In this document: piece after piece, positions 36,589 through 45,386 of the stretch
Numbering within the stretch: the stretch's first letter is position 1
How the letters are laid out: each line of letters starts with the position of its first letter
Source of the DNA: Aliirhizobium wenxiniae
Lineage (GTDB): Bacteria > Pseudomonadota > Alphaproteobacteria > Rhizobiales > Rhizobiaceae
Direction of reading: 5' to 3'
Length of the DNA: 64,000 bases
NCBI RefSeq assembly: GCF_014201355.1
Contig: NZ_JACHEG010000001.1
Span: 1,488,001 to 1,552,000, forward strand
Notes under the pieces: generated by a model
Seen by the model: the letters and a program-made list of their open reading frames with translations, nothing else
Told to the model about the DNA's origin: nothing
Database searches by the model: none
Position numbers and translations under genes: made by a program

Positions 36589-37952
36589 AGCACTTCGACG
36601 CGATCATCATCGGTGCCGGACAGGCCGGCCCCTCGCTTGCCGGCCGGTTCAACGATGCGGGCAAGACGGTCGCGATCATCGAACGCAAACATGTCGGCGG
36701 AACTTGCGTCAACACCGGCTGCAAACCAACCAAGACGCTGGTTGCCAGCGCCTATGCGGCCTATCTTGCCCGCCGCGCCGCCGAATATGGTGTCGGCATC
36801 GGCGGTAGCGTGACGGTCGACATGCAGGCGGTAATGCGCCGCTCGCACAAGGTCACGCTCGACAGCCGCCATGGTAATGAAAACTGGCTGGAGGGCATGC
36901 CGAATTGCCAGTTGATCCGCGGCCACGCCCGGTTCGAGAGCAGCAATGTCATTCGCGTCGGTGACGAGCTTTTGACCGCGCCGCAGATTTTCCTGAATGT
37001 CGGCTCGCGGGCGACGATCCCGGATTTCGCCGGTGTGGGCGACATTCCCTACATGACCAATACCGACATCGTTTTGCTCGACCGGCTGCCGAAACATCTG
37101 GTCATCGTCGGCGGCAGTTATATAGGGCTGGAATACGCCCAGATCTATCGCCGTTTCGGGGCCGAGGTGACGGTTGTCGAAAAAGGCCCACGGCTGATCG
37201 GCCGTGAGGACGAGGACATTTCTGCAGCCGTGCGCGAAATCCTCGAGGCAGAAGGCATTCATATCCGCACCAATGCCGAATGCATCCGGTTTCGCCAACA
37301 CGCAGACGGCATTGCCGTCGGGGTGAATTGCCAGGAAGGTGAGCCCGAGGTGATCGGCTCGGATGTGCTGCTCGCCGTCGGAAGACGACCGAATACCGAC
37401 GATCTGGGCCTCGACAAGGCCGGCATCGAACTGGACGCACGCGGCTTCATCAAGGTTGATGACCGGCTTGCCACCAATGTCGATGGCATCTGGGCGATGG
37501 GCGATTGCAACGGTCGCGGCGCCTTTACCCACACAGCCTATAACGACTTCGAAATCGTTGCCGCCAACCTCTTCGACGGTGAGAACCGCAAGGTTTCACA
37601 ACGCCTGCTGGGTTATGCCCTTTTCATCGACCCGCCACTCGGCCGCGTCGGGCTGGGCGAGGAAGAGGCGCGCAAGGCGGGCCATGATGTTCTGGTCGGC
37701 ACACGGCCGATGACCAATGTCGGGCGCGCGGTTGAAAAGGGCGAAACCAAGGGTTTCATGAAGATCGTCGCCGACGCGAAGACCAAAAAGATCCTCGGCG
37801 CGGCTCTGCTCGGCACCGGCGGGGACGAAGCGATCCACGGCGTTCTGGAGCTGATGAATGTCGGCGCAAGTTACGATGACCTGCGCTGGGCAGTGCCCAT
37901 CCACCCGACAGTTTCCGAGCTCTGGCCAACCGTCGTGCTCTCGATGAAGTAG
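36585..37952 (+). CDS. FAD-dependent pyridine nucleotide-disulfide oxidoreductase (mercuric reductase-like)
   Basis: An FAD-binding GAGQAGPSLA motif at the N-terminus, the redox-active disulfide HVGGTCVNTGCKPTKTL, the NAD(P)-binding VIVGGSYIGLEYAQIYRRFG, the second FAD motif NVDGIWAMGDCNGRGAFTH and the C-terminal dimer domain with HPTVSELWPTVVLS identify a class I disulfide oxidoreductase related to mercuric and dihydrolipoamide reductases. There is no N-terminal MerA metal-binding domain and no C-terminal cysteine pair, so mercury reduction is unlikely. The substrate is unknown. It is coupled to the DUF4126 gene. Confidence 0.88.
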   Translation: MKHFDAIIIGAGQAGPSLAGRFNDAGKTVAIIERKHVGGTCVNTGCKPTKTLVASAYAAYLARRAAEYGVGIGGSVTVDMQAVMRRSHKVTLDSRHGNENWLEGMPNCQLIRGHARFESSNVIRVGDELLTAPQIFLNVGSRATIPDFAGVGDIPYMTNTDIVLLDRLPKHLVIVGGSYIGLEYAQIYRRFGAEVTVVEKGPRLIGREDEDISAAVREILEAEGIHIRTNAECIRFRQHADGIAVGVNCQEGEPEVIGSDVLLAVGRRPNTDDLGLDKAGIELDARGFIKVDDRLATNVDGIWAMGDCNGRGAFTHTAYNDFEIVAANLFDGENRKVSQRLLGYALFIDPPLGRVGLGEEEARKAGHDVLVGTRPMTNVGRAVEKGETKGFMKIVADAKTKKILGAALLGTGGDEAIHGVLELMNVGASYDDLRWAVPIHPTVSELWPTVVLSMK

Positions 37953-38054
37953 AACATCCTCCTGGCATCCCCGCGGCATCTCCTCGGGCATAAGGGGATC
38001 GGCAAGCTTTTCCGCTTATGAACGGGATCGAACGATCCTGTCTGGATGGAAAAG

Positions 38055-40016
38055 ATGTGCGGATTTGCGGGTTATGCGGGAGAAGGGTTCGGAGCGGAAC
38101 ACGCGCCTCAGCTTCTATCCGCCATGGGACAGGCGATCGGCCATCGCGGCCCGGATGGCCACGGCATCTGGATCGGCCCCGGCATAGGCCTGTCGCATGT
38201 GCGTCTGTCGATCGTTGGTCTCTCCGACGGCCAACAGCCGATGACGAGCGCCGACGGGCGTTACACGATCGCCTTCAACGGCGAAATCTTCAACTATGTC
38301 GAACTGCGCGACGAACTGAAGGCGCGCGGCGCCACCTTCCGCACCGGTTCTGATACGGAAGTGCTGCTGCAGCTTTATGCCTATGACGGCGAGGCCTGCC
38401 TGCAAAAGCTCAACGGCGACTTCGCCTTCGCCATCTGGGATGCGGCGGAACGCAGGCTGATGCTGGCGCGTGATCGCATGGGTGTGCGGCCGCTTTTCTA
38501 TACCGAGCACAAGGGCACGCTTTATTTCGCCTCCGAGGTGAAGGCGCTGCTGACGGTCCCAGGCATCGAAGCCGAACTCGATCCCGTCGCACTCGACCAG
38601 ATTTTTACCCTCTGGGCACCGATCGCGCCGCGCACCGCCTTCCGCAATATTTTCGAGCTGGAACCCGGTCAGTCGCTGGTTCGCAAAAACGCAACAAACC
38701 GGCTGAGCTGCTACTGGACGCTCGACTTCCCCGATGCTGGGGAATGCGCTGCTGACACCGACCGCTCGGAAGAACTACGCGCCCTGCTTGCCGATGCTGT
38801 GCGGCTGAGAATGCGCGCCGATGTGCCGGTGGGATCTTATCTTTCGGGCGGTCTCGATTCCTCGCTGATCTCCGCACTTGCCGCTCCGATGGCACCGAAC
38901 GGGCTGAACACCTTTTCAGTTACCTTCGACAGTGCGGAGCATGACGAGAGCAGCTTTCAGCAGCAGGTGGCCTCGGCGCTCGGTACCCGTCACCGCTCGA
39001 TCGCCTCATCGCCTGAAACGATCGCGGCCACATTCCCCGACATCATCCGTTTCACCGAACGCCCGATCCTGCGCACCGCCCCTACCCCGCTTTACACGCT
39101 GGCCGGCCTTGTCCGCGAAACCGGCATGAAGGTGGTGCTGACCGGTGAAGGCGCGGATGAAGTATTTGCCGGTTACGACATTTTCCGCGAGGCAAAAGTC
39201 CGTCGCTTCTGCGCCCGCCAGCCCGGCTCGAAGATCAGGCCGCATCTTTTCCGCAAGCTCTATCCCTATCTGCCGGGACTGAAAAAGCAGTCGGCGGAAT
39301 ATCTTTCCGCCTTTTTCAACGTCTCCGGCACCGATCCGTCCGATCCGATTTTCTCGCACCGGCCACGGATAAAAAGCACGGCGGCGGCGAAAATCTTCTA
39401 TTCTGCAGACCTGCGCGACACGCTCGGCGGCTACGATGCTGCCGAAGAACTGAGCGCCCGATTGCCGGAACGTTTCGGCCACTGGCATCCGCTGCATCAG
39501 GCGCAATATCTCGAAACCCGTCTCCTCTTGCCGGGTTACATCCTCTCCAGTCAGGGCGACCGGATGGCGATGGCGCATGGCATCGAAGGCCGCTTTCCCT
39601 TCCTCGATCACCGGCTGGTCGAGTTTGCCGCGAGACTGTCGCCCGATGCCAAGCTCAAGGGTCTGCGCGAAAAACACATCCTGCGTGAAGCGGCGAAAGG
39701 CCTGTTGCCCGACAGCGTCATCGAGCGTCAGAAACAGCCCTACCGCGCTCCGGACAGCAGTTCCTTTACCGGCCCCGGCATGGATGAGCAGGCTTACGTC
39801 TCCGAGATGTTGTCCGAACGCGTCGTCACTGCAACCGGGATGTTCGACCCGACGGCCGTTTCAAGACTTTACGGAAAATGCCGCAAGCAGCCGGTCGCCG
39901 GTTTTCGCGATAACGCCGCTTTTGTCGGAATTCTTTCAACCCAGCTATGGGTCGGGAATTTTGCCAAAAAACAACCAGTTACCGAGATATCGGCACCGTC
40001 TAAAAGCTCGCTTTGA
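38055..40016 (+). CDS. Asparagine synthetase-like glutamine amidotransferase
   Basis: The N-terminal class II glutaminase begins MCGFAGY, requiring Cys2 to be the nucleophile, so I place the start at 38055 rather than three codons upstream. Further glutaminase motifs are LSHVRLSIVGLSDGQQPM and YTIAFNGEIFNY. The synthetase domain has the PP-loop SYLSGGLDSSLIS and TGEGADEVFAGYD. At 653 residues it is close to AsnB-like proteins that amidate diverse substrates in surface-polymer clusters. The neighbouring glycosyltransferase suggests such a role; plain asparagine synthesis is the alternative. Confidence 0.87.
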   Translation: MCGFAGYAGEGFGAEHAPQLLSAMGQAIGHRGPDGHGIWIGPGIGLSHVRLSIVGLSDGQQPMTSADGRYTIAFNGEIFNYVELRDELKARGATFRTGSDTEVLLQLYAYDGEACLQKLNGDFAFAIWDAAERRLMLARDRMGVRPLFYTEHKGTLYFASEVKALLTVPGIEAELDPVALDQIFTLWAPIAPRTAFRNIFELEPGQSLVRKNATNRLSCYWTLDFPDAGECAADTDRSEELRALLADAVRLRMRADVPVGSYLSGGLDSSLISALAAPMAPNGLNTFSVTFDSAEHDESSFQQQVASALGTRHRSIASSPETIAATFPDIIRFTERPILRTAPTPLYTLAGLVRETGMKVVLTGEGADEVFAGYDIFREAKVRRFCARQPGSKIRPHLFRKLYPYLPGLKKQSAEYLSAFFNVSGTDPSDPIFSHRPRIKSTAAAKIFYSADLRDTLGGYDAAEELSARLPERFGHWHPLHQAQYLETRLLLPGYILSSQGDRMAMAHGIEGRFPFLDHRLVEFAARLSPDAKLKGLREKHILREAAKGLLPDSVIERQKQPYRAPDSSSFTGPGMDEQAYVSEMLSERVVTATGMFDPTAVSRLYGKCRKQPVAGFRDNAAFVGILSTQLWVGNFAKKQPVTEISAPSKSSL

Positions 40017-40180
40017 AGCCGAAAACGCGCGTTTTCGCCTCTCACGCTCGCGTGATCGCTAAAATTTTAGTATTGTCTTTATGAGGATCGGAAGAGCCGG
40101 TCTTTAAGCCTTCCAGCACGCCGCACCACGATCGGGACCCGTGGGCACAAATCGCGACCAAGTCAGGGAGTTTCACCACC

Positions 40181-41227
40181 ATGACCGTATCGATCATCAT
40201 CAAGACACTGGATGACGAAAAGCGCATTGCCCGTACGATCGAGTGCGCGCTGAAAGCTCTGCCGGATGGTGAGGGCGAGATCATCGTCACCGACCTCGGC
40301 TCCCGCGACCGCACGATCGAGATCGCATCGGCCTATCCGGTGCGCCTGGCTCAGATCGCCCGTCCCGCGCGCTTTCGCAGCGGCGCCGGCTCGCAGCTCG
40401 GTTATCAATATGCCCGCCACGACTTCATCTGCCTGATCGACGCCGACATGGAGCTCGATCAAGCTTTCTTAAGCGAAGCGATTGCCTTTCTTGAGCGCCA
40501 TACGCGCACCGGCGGCGTGACCGGCCATATCGAAACCGGAGCGGCATACGGCAGCAGCTTCATGCCCGACCGGCGTATCGGCGCCGTGGACCAGTTGGCA
40601 GGAGGCGGGCTTTACCGCCGCCGCGCGATCGAAGAAATCGACTATATGGCCGACCGCAACCTGCATGGCTATGAGGAGCTGAACCTCGGCATCCGGCTGC
40701 GCAGTACCGGCTGGAAACTGCATCGGCTCGATCGTCGTTTTGCCTGCTATCACGAACGTGATCCCCGCTCCCGTGACCTGCTTCTGCAACAGGTGAAAAC
40801 CAAGGAGCCTTTCGGCATCGGCGAGCTCTTGCGGGCAGCAACCGGCAAGCCCTATTTCTATCGGCTGCTGCGCGCTCTGCCCGAGCTTGGCATCCTGGCG
40901 CTTGCCTGGAGCTTCATGCTCGGCTCAATTCTGCTTGTCGCAACACTGCCCGGCGTCACCATGCCCGCCATTATCATCGCTGCAGGCCTTGGCCTTGTCG
41001 TGGCTGTCACGTCCTTGCGCACCGGACGGCTGAAGACGGGTCTCTATATGGTGATCGTCCGCTTTCTTCAGGCGATCGCCCTGCCGGTCGGCTACATCAC
41101 GCCGCGCCGCAACCCGCGTTCCTGGATCGAAAGCCGGCTTCTCGGCGAACCCGATGCGGAAGTGAGCCGCGATGCCGATCAAGCCACGGATGCTTATGAT
41201 ACCGCCATGGCCAAAAGCGCCCGCTGA
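40181..41227 (+). CDS. Family 2 glycosyltransferase with C-terminal membrane helices
   Basis: The GT-A core starts TVSIIIKTLDDEKRIARTIECAL and has a metal-binding DAD in FICLIDADMELD. The last third has two hydrophobic segments (ELGILALAWSFMLGSILLVATLPGV and AIIIAAGLGLVVAVTSL), so it is anchored in the inner membrane. GGGAG precedes the ATG. It follows the asparagine-synthetase-like gene by 164 bases with no obvious terminator. Donor and acceptor are unknown. Confidence 0.87.
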   Translation: MTVSIIIKTLDDEKRIARTIECALKALPDGEGEIIVTDLGSRDRTIEIASAYPVRLAQIARPARFRSGAGSQLGYQYARHDFICLIDADMELDQAFLSEAIAFLERHTRTGGVTGHIETGAAYGSSFMPDRRIGAVDQLAGGGLYRRRAIEEIDYMADRNLHGYEELNLGIRLRSTGWKLHRLDRRFACYHERDPRSRDLLLQQVKTKEPFGIGELLRAATGKPYFYRLLRALPELGILALAWSFMLGSILLVATLPGVTMPAIIIAAGLGLVVAVTSLRTGRLKTGLYMVIVRFLQAIALPVGYITPRRNPRSWIESRLLGEPDAEVSRDADQATDAYDTAMAKSAR

Positions 41228-41475
41228 GCCCTGATTTCAGCCGGATTGTGCAACCGGAACCAGTTCTCCGACTTGCTGCAAGCCGGCCTGCAGAGCCGTG
41301 AACAGCAGATAAAATCCGGTCACCGAATCATTACTTCGATTTAACCTGGCCCCGCTTGAAACGGCCACAGAAGGTAGTAATCTCACCCCATCGCTGGCTG
41401 ATATGTAGGGCGCCGGCGACTGAAAGACGACAGGTCGTCACCGAAGTTCTTTCGCCCCCATGATGGAGGCAAGAC

Positions 41476-41688
41476 ATGATACCCGCAGTAGAAACACATA
41501 CATTCGACCCCAACGAGCTTGCATTCCTGAAACGCGTTTTCGATGACGTTTGCATAGAACACGGCCTGCCCGGCAGCAGCACTGCGGCAAGCGATGTGGC
41601 GGTTGAAATGATTCAGCTTTACCAGCGCGGCGTGAAGGACGAAAAGAGCCTTCATCGTCACTTCGATGGGCACAGCTTCTTTGGTTGA
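41476..41688 (+). CDS. Small conserved helical protein (70 aa)
   Basis: The acidic protein (FDPNELAFLKRVFDDVCIEHGLPGSS onward) is predicted helical with no membrane segment. GGAGG lies six bases before the ATG. Similar short proteins occur in rhizobia without known function. The 248 bases upstream contain no clear promoter and no gene. It is convergent with the DUF892 gene, with 6 bases between the stops. Confidence 0.62.
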   Translation: MIPAVETHTFDPNELAFLKRVFDDVCIEHGLPGSSTAASDVAVEMIQLYQRGVKDEKSLHRHFDGHSFFG

Positions 41689-41694
41689 ACAAGG

Positions 41695-42201
41695 CTAACG
41701 CTTCGCCTGCAGATCCCGTTCATCGCGCATCAGGAAAACCCGGGTGATGGGATCGAGATTGTCTTCCAGCCACCTCGCCATCGACATCTCTTCCGCAAGG
41801 ATGCGTTCGAACACAGCTTGGGCTTCGGTTTCTCCCAGCTCGTCGGCAGCCGCGATCAGCATGCGATAGGTCGCGATCTCCAGATGTTCGAACGCGTAAG
41901 CCTGGGCGGTGAACTTCACCACCTCGTCATTCATCACCAGCGCGGGGATTCCATGAACGGTCGCGGCGATGCGCCCGGCAATATCCTTGAGCGTCGACGG
42001 CGCACCGGAGAAATCGTTGAGTAGGCTTTGCAGCGCGTCCGCCTGGCTGCGCGTTTCCTCGAGATGTTCGAGCATGCGCGCCTTGAGATCCGGGTAGTTT
42101 TCCAGTCGCCGTGTCTGCGCGGTCAAAGCAGTAATCGCCTGCTCCTCCATCGCATGGGCGCTTTTCAGCCAGGCAATGAAATTGTCCTTCGCATGGGTCA
42201 T
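41695..42201 (-). CDS. DUF892 ferritin-like protein, second copy
   Basis: The 168-residue helical protein (DNFIAWLKSAHAMEEQAITALTAQTRRLENYPDLKARMLEHLEETRSQADAL, then AYAFEHLEIATYRMLIAAAD) is a ferritin-like DUF892 member distinct from the copy at 11.9 kb. It has EEQ and HLEE helices and an EHLEIA helix that could bind a diiron centre. The ATG at 42201 has GGAGG-like bases upstream; an extension to 42291 crosses the promoter. An EcfG-type promoter upstream suggests stress induction. Confidence 0.82.
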   Translation of the reverse strand: MTHAKDNFIAWLKSAHAMEEQAITALTAQTRRLENYPDLKARMLEHLEETRSQADALQSLLNDFSGAPSTLKDIAGRIAATVHGIPALVMNDEVVKFTAQAYAFEHLEIATYRMLIAAADELGETEAQAVFERILAEEMSMARWLEDNLDPITRVFLMRDERDLQAKR

Positions 42202-42258
42202 GCAGCTCCTCCCTCGTCTCATCCACAGATAATACACGGGCTCGTGATCGCCAATGGC

Positions 42259-42284
42259 AACCCCGAACCATGACGGGAAGTTCC
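42259..42284 (-). promoter_or_regulatory. EcfG-type promoter (GGAAC-N17-GGTT)
   Basis: On the minus strand GGAAC (42284-42280) and GGTT (42262-42259) are 17 bases apart, 58 bases before the DUF892 start. Confidence 0.55.
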
Positions 42285-42362
42285 CTGACATTGAACGCGA
42301 AATTGCCTCGAGATGCCCTCAAGGGATGCATCTGCGGCATATCAGCACTTGTTAAAAAGATG

Positions 42363-42387
42363 GGAACCAACACTTGCGCCCGGGGTT
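42363..42387 (+). promoter_or_regulatory. EcfG-type promoter (GGAAC-N16-GGTT)
   Basis: GGAAC at 42363-42367 and GGTT at 42384-42387 are 16 bases apart, 25 bases before the proline-rich gene. Confidence 0.55.
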
Positions 42388-42411
42388 ACCGATGCATTAA
42401 TGGAGGCGCCG

Positions 42412-42588
42412 ATGATCGAAGATCCAAGAGAGCCAACAGAGCAGCCGCCCATGCCGGCGCCAGGATGGGCTCCGGATCCACCGATCAACGAGCCGGAACC
42501 CGACAGGCTGCCCGATGAGGCGCCAGTCCCCAATCCGGATGAGACAAACAGACCGCCCGTCTACATGCCGCCAGGAAATGCGGCGTAA
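42412..42588 (+). CDS. Small proline-rich acidic protein (58 aa)
   Basis: About one third of the residues are proline (PPMPAPGWAPDPPINEPEPDR and further), so the protein is almost certainly unstructured. GGAGG at 42402-42406 lies five bases before the ATG at 42412; upstream in-frame ATGs fall within or before the promoter. No signal peptide. Function unknown. The next small membrane-protein gene follows after 23 bases and is probably cotranscribed. Confidence 0.6.
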   Translation: MIEDPREPTEQPPMPAPGWAPDPPINEPEPDRLPDEAPVPNPDETNRPPVYMPPGNAA

Positions 42589-42611
42589 CCGGCGGCATAG
42601 AAGAGAACGAC

Positions 42612-42818
42612 ATGACAGTATCGAGTAAGAGCATGCCGGGCCGCGTTGCAGCTCGGTCCCAGCAGCCAGCCGAGTTCAAACCGTGCCTGTGGAAGCTGCT
42701 GGTAGTGACCGCCGGTATCCTGGCCTCCGTATTCGTTGCCATGCAGATGGTCGACGACACCTATGTCGGTTCGTTCGATACCAAGGTTTCCACGCAGCAG
42801 ACCCAAAAGGCCGGCTAA
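42612..42818 (+). CDS. Small single-pass membrane protein (68 aa)
   Basis: A polar N-terminal 25 residues is followed by one hydrophobic helix (LWKLLVVTAGILASVFVAMQM) and a short polar tail ending TQQTQKAG. A purine-rich AAGAGAA site precedes the ATG. It is downstream of the proline-rich gene under the same stress promoter. No known family recognised. Confidence 0.6.
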   Translation: MTVSSKSMPGRVAARSQQPAEFKPCLWKLLVVTAGILASVFVAMQMVDDTYVGSFDTKVSTQQTQKAG

Positions 42819-42843
42819 GCCTTCAAAGACCGCTTAAGGAGCG

Positions 42844-42869
42844 GGAACAAAAACCGAAATCGTGGCGTT
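42844..42869 (+). promoter_or_regulatory. EcfG-type promoter (GGAAC-N17-CGTT)
   Basis: GGAAC at 42844-42848 and CGTT at 42866-42869 match exactly. The ATG at 42882 would leave almost no leader; a GTG at 42906 with AAGG upstream is an alternative start for the next gene. Confidence 0.6.
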
Positions 42870-42881
42870 CATCCGTCAGAA

Positions 42882-44408
42882 ATGACGAGGTGGCGCAAGG
42901 TGGACGTGAGCAATTTTTCCAATCCTGATCTGATCGATCCGGTGCTTCATCGCACGCGGGTCATCAAGCCTGGCAGAAACGTCTGGCGCTCGGCCAAAGC
43001 AGAGCGCGTGGCGTTCCTGATCGACGGCGAGGACTATTTCCGCCGTCTCGACGAAGTGTTGCGGCAGGCTAAAAAGTCGATATTCATCGTTGGATGGGAC
43101 TTCAATCCCGACGTAAGGTTGCTCCCGCGAGATGAAGGCTCGGAAACGATCGGCGCGCTGTTGCGACGCATGGTCGACGAGAAGCCGGATCTCGAAATCC
43201 GCATTCTCGTCTGGGGCATGGGGCCGGTATATTCCGGCAAAAGCCTGCGCATGTTCGGCAAGATGGAATGGGCCGACCATTCGCGCATCGACCTGCGCTT
43301 CGACTTCCGCCACCCTTTACGGGCAAGCCACCATCAGAAGATCGTCGCGATCGACGACAAGACCGCCTTTCTGGGCGGCATCGACCTGACGGCCCGGCGC
43401 TGGGACGACAGAGAACATACGATCGTCAACCCCGATCGCGTCTCGCCGGATGGCACGACCTACGGCCCTGTCCATGACATGCAGACCATCGTCACCGGAG
43501 ACATGGCAAAGCTGATCGGCGATGTCGCACGACGCAGATGGAGGAAAACCCACGGCGAAGAACTCGCCCCCGTGGTTGTCCCCGGCCCCGCCCCCTGGCC
43601 TTCCGATCTCAAGCCCGCATTGCGAAATTGCCCGACCGGTCTGGCGCTGACCGAACCCTGGAAGTGGAAAGGCCGCCGCGGTCATCGCGAGGCGATCCGC
43701 CTGACCCACGACGCACTGAAGGCCGCGGAAAGGCATCTCTATATCGAGACGCAATATCTCGCTTCCTTCGGCGTCGCCCGAACGCTCGCCAAGCGGCTGC
43801 GCAGACAGAACGGCCCCGAGATCGTCGTGCTCGTCACCCGCGAATCCCACGGTTTTCTCGAAAAACTGATGATGGGCCATAACCGCACACGGCTGATCCG
43901 CCGGCTGAAACGCGCCGACCGATATGACCGGCTGAGGGTCTTTTATGCGGTGACACCGGACGAAAAGGGTGGTGCGCGCGAGATTATCGTCCATTCCAAG
44001 CTGATCATCGCCGACGACCATTTCGTCCGCGTCGGCTCTTCCAACCTCAACAACCGCTCAGAAGGTCTCGACACCGAGAGCGACCTGGCGATGGAGCCGC
44101 AGGACGCCGCCGGTCGCGCCGCTATTGCGGAACTGCGGATCGATCTGCTTGCAGAACATCTGGCGGCCGATCAGGCGCTGGTGCGCCAACATTTCGAAGA
44201 GACCGGCTCGCTGATCCGCACGATCGAGATGCTCAACGTCAACGGCCGACACCTGAAACCCTTCGACGTGGACGTCGAAAGGGGCGAGACCGAATCCATC
44301 CCCGGCACCAGCATCATCGATCCGAAACAGCCCTTCTGGCCGATCCCGCAGATTCAGGCCGGTTTCCGCCGCTTCGTCTCGCGCTGCTCACCCCATCGAA
44401 TGTTTTGA
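42882..44408 (+). CDS. Phospholipase D family protein (cardiolipin synthase-like, ClsB type)
   Basis: Two HKD motifs are intact: His151-Lys153-Asp158 (HQKIVAID) and His371-Lys373-Asp378 (HSKLIIAD), each followed by the GG/GSxN element (FLGGID, VGSSNLNNRS). These form one active site that swaps phosphatidyl groups through a phosphohistidine. There is no N-terminal membrane helix, as in ClsB-type enzymes. With the YbhN-like and EEP genes next door it recreates the E. coli clsB-ybhN-ybhP grouping. The GTG at 42906 is a possible start if the stress promoter is the main one. It overlaps the convergent YbhN-like gene by 21 bases. Confidence 0.87.
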   Translation: MTRWRKVDVSNFSNPDLIDPVLHRTRVIKPGRNVWRSAKAERVAFLIDGEDYFRRLDEVLRQAKKSIFIVGWDFNPDVRLLPRDEGSETIGALLRRMVDEKPDLEIRILVWGMGPVYSGKSLRMFGKMEWADHSRIDLRFDFRHPLRASHHQKIVAIDDKTAFLGGIDLTARRWDDREHTIVNPDRVSPDGTTYGPVHDMQTIVTGDMAKLIGDVARRRWRKTHGEELAPVVVPGPAPWPSDLKPALRNCPTGLALTEPWKWKGRRGHREAIRLTHDALKAAERHLYIETQYLASFGVARTLAKRLRRQNGPEIVVLVTRESHGFLEKLMMGHNRTRLIRRLKRADRYDRLRVFYAVTPDEKGGAREIIVHSKLIIADDHFVRVGSSNLNNRSEGLDTESDLAMEPQDAAGRAAIAELRIDLLAEHLAADQALVRQHFEETGSLIRTIEMLNVNGRHLKPFDVDVERGETESIPGTSIIDPKQPFWPIPQIQAGFRRFVSRCSPHRMF

Positions 44409-45326
44409 AAAGCTGTCCGGGCGACGTCGATAATAGGCCTCGCTGACAAGAAATGTCGGTAGGCCTATCATCAGTGGCACGAAGAAATAGAGAACCCGGA
44501 AGGCGACGAGCGCACCGATGATCTTGGCGCCCGGCAGGATGCTAAGCATCGTCGCCTCCAGCACGCCGAGCCCGCCCGGAACATGGCTGATCAATGAAGC
44601 GACATTGGCTGTGACGTAAGCACCGGCAACCTCGAAATAGCTGATATCGCCGAACACTGCCATCAACTGGTGGATCGCTGCCGCGACACAGGCGAAATTC
44701 AGCGTGCCGATGCCGATCTGCGCGATCGCGAGACCGGGGGACGGCGGATCGAGACGCCATTTGCGGAACCGCACCGGGATCTTGAAGACGCACACAAGAA
44801 GATAAGCAACCGGGCCGGCGAGGCAGGCAAGACCTGCCGCAACTCTCGTCTCCTGACCGATACCGAAAAGATCGGTATCCGGTCCCAGATCGAGAAGCAG
44901 AACGAGAGCGGCGAGGCTCGATAGCCCCAGACCGACGGTAATGCCGCAAAAGCCGATGACCTTGGCGATCTCCGCACCCGTCAGCCCCCAGCGAGAATAG
45001 AACCTGTAACGAACCGCACCGCTGCTGAGCGCAGCCATGCCAACGTTATGACCAATCGACAGGGCACAGAAGGACGCGAGTGCCGACTGCCGCCAGACGA
45101 GTGGTCTTTTGACATAGCGGACCGCAAGAGTGTCGAAGCCGGTGAGGCATAGATAGGATGCCGCGACGAAGATCAGGGCAGCGCCGAGCCTGTCGATAGG
45201 GATCGCTTGCGCCGCATCTGCCACTTCATCGAACGTGTAGCGACCAAGGCTGCGATAGACGAGAAAGGCAGCAATGCAGACAGCAGCAAGGACACCCAGT
45301 TGTAAAATATGCTTCCTGCCGATCAT
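44388..45326 (-). CDS. YbhN-like membrane protein (UPF0104 / LPG-synthase TM family)
   Basis: About eight membrane helices and the conserved SHVPGGLGVLEATMLSILPG segment identify the UPF0104 family related to the flippase domain of MprF and to E. coli YbhN. A role in moving or modifying lipids is inferred from family and context. ATGs at 45329 and 45326 are both possible; the second is better spaced from the GGAGG site. It is transcribed from the two-way stress promoter at 45353. Confidence 0.85.
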   Translation of the reverse strand: MIGRKHILQLGVLAAVCIAAFLVYRSLGRYTFDEVADAAQAIPIDRLGAALIFVAASYLCLTGFDTLAVRYVKRPLVWRQSALASFCALSIGHNVGMAALSSGAVRYRFYSRWGLTGAEIAKVIGFCGITVGLGLSSLAALVLLLDLGPDTDLFGIGQETRVAAGLACLAGPVAYLLVCVFKIPVRFRKWRLDPPSPGLAIAQIGIGTLNFACVAAAIHQLMAVFGDISYFEVAGAYVTANVASLISHVPGGLGVLEATMLSILPGAKIIGALVAFRVLYFFVPLMIGLPTFLVSEAYYRRRPDSFSKHSMG

Positions 45327-45352
45327 CATGCCTCCTGCCTTCTTACAGGTGG

Positions 45353-45379
45353 GGAACGAAAACGCGCGACAGGTGTTCC
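45353..45379. promoter_or_regulatory. Two-way EcfG-type promoter, GGAAC-N17-GTTCC
   Basis: On the plus strand GGAAC (45353-45357), 16 bases, TGTT (45374-45377). On the minus strand GGAAC (45379-45375), 16 bases, CGTT (45358-45355). The two promoters share one 27-bp inverted repeat between the divergent YbhN-like and EEP genes. Confidence 0.65.
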
Positions 45380-45386
45380 CAGCCCT

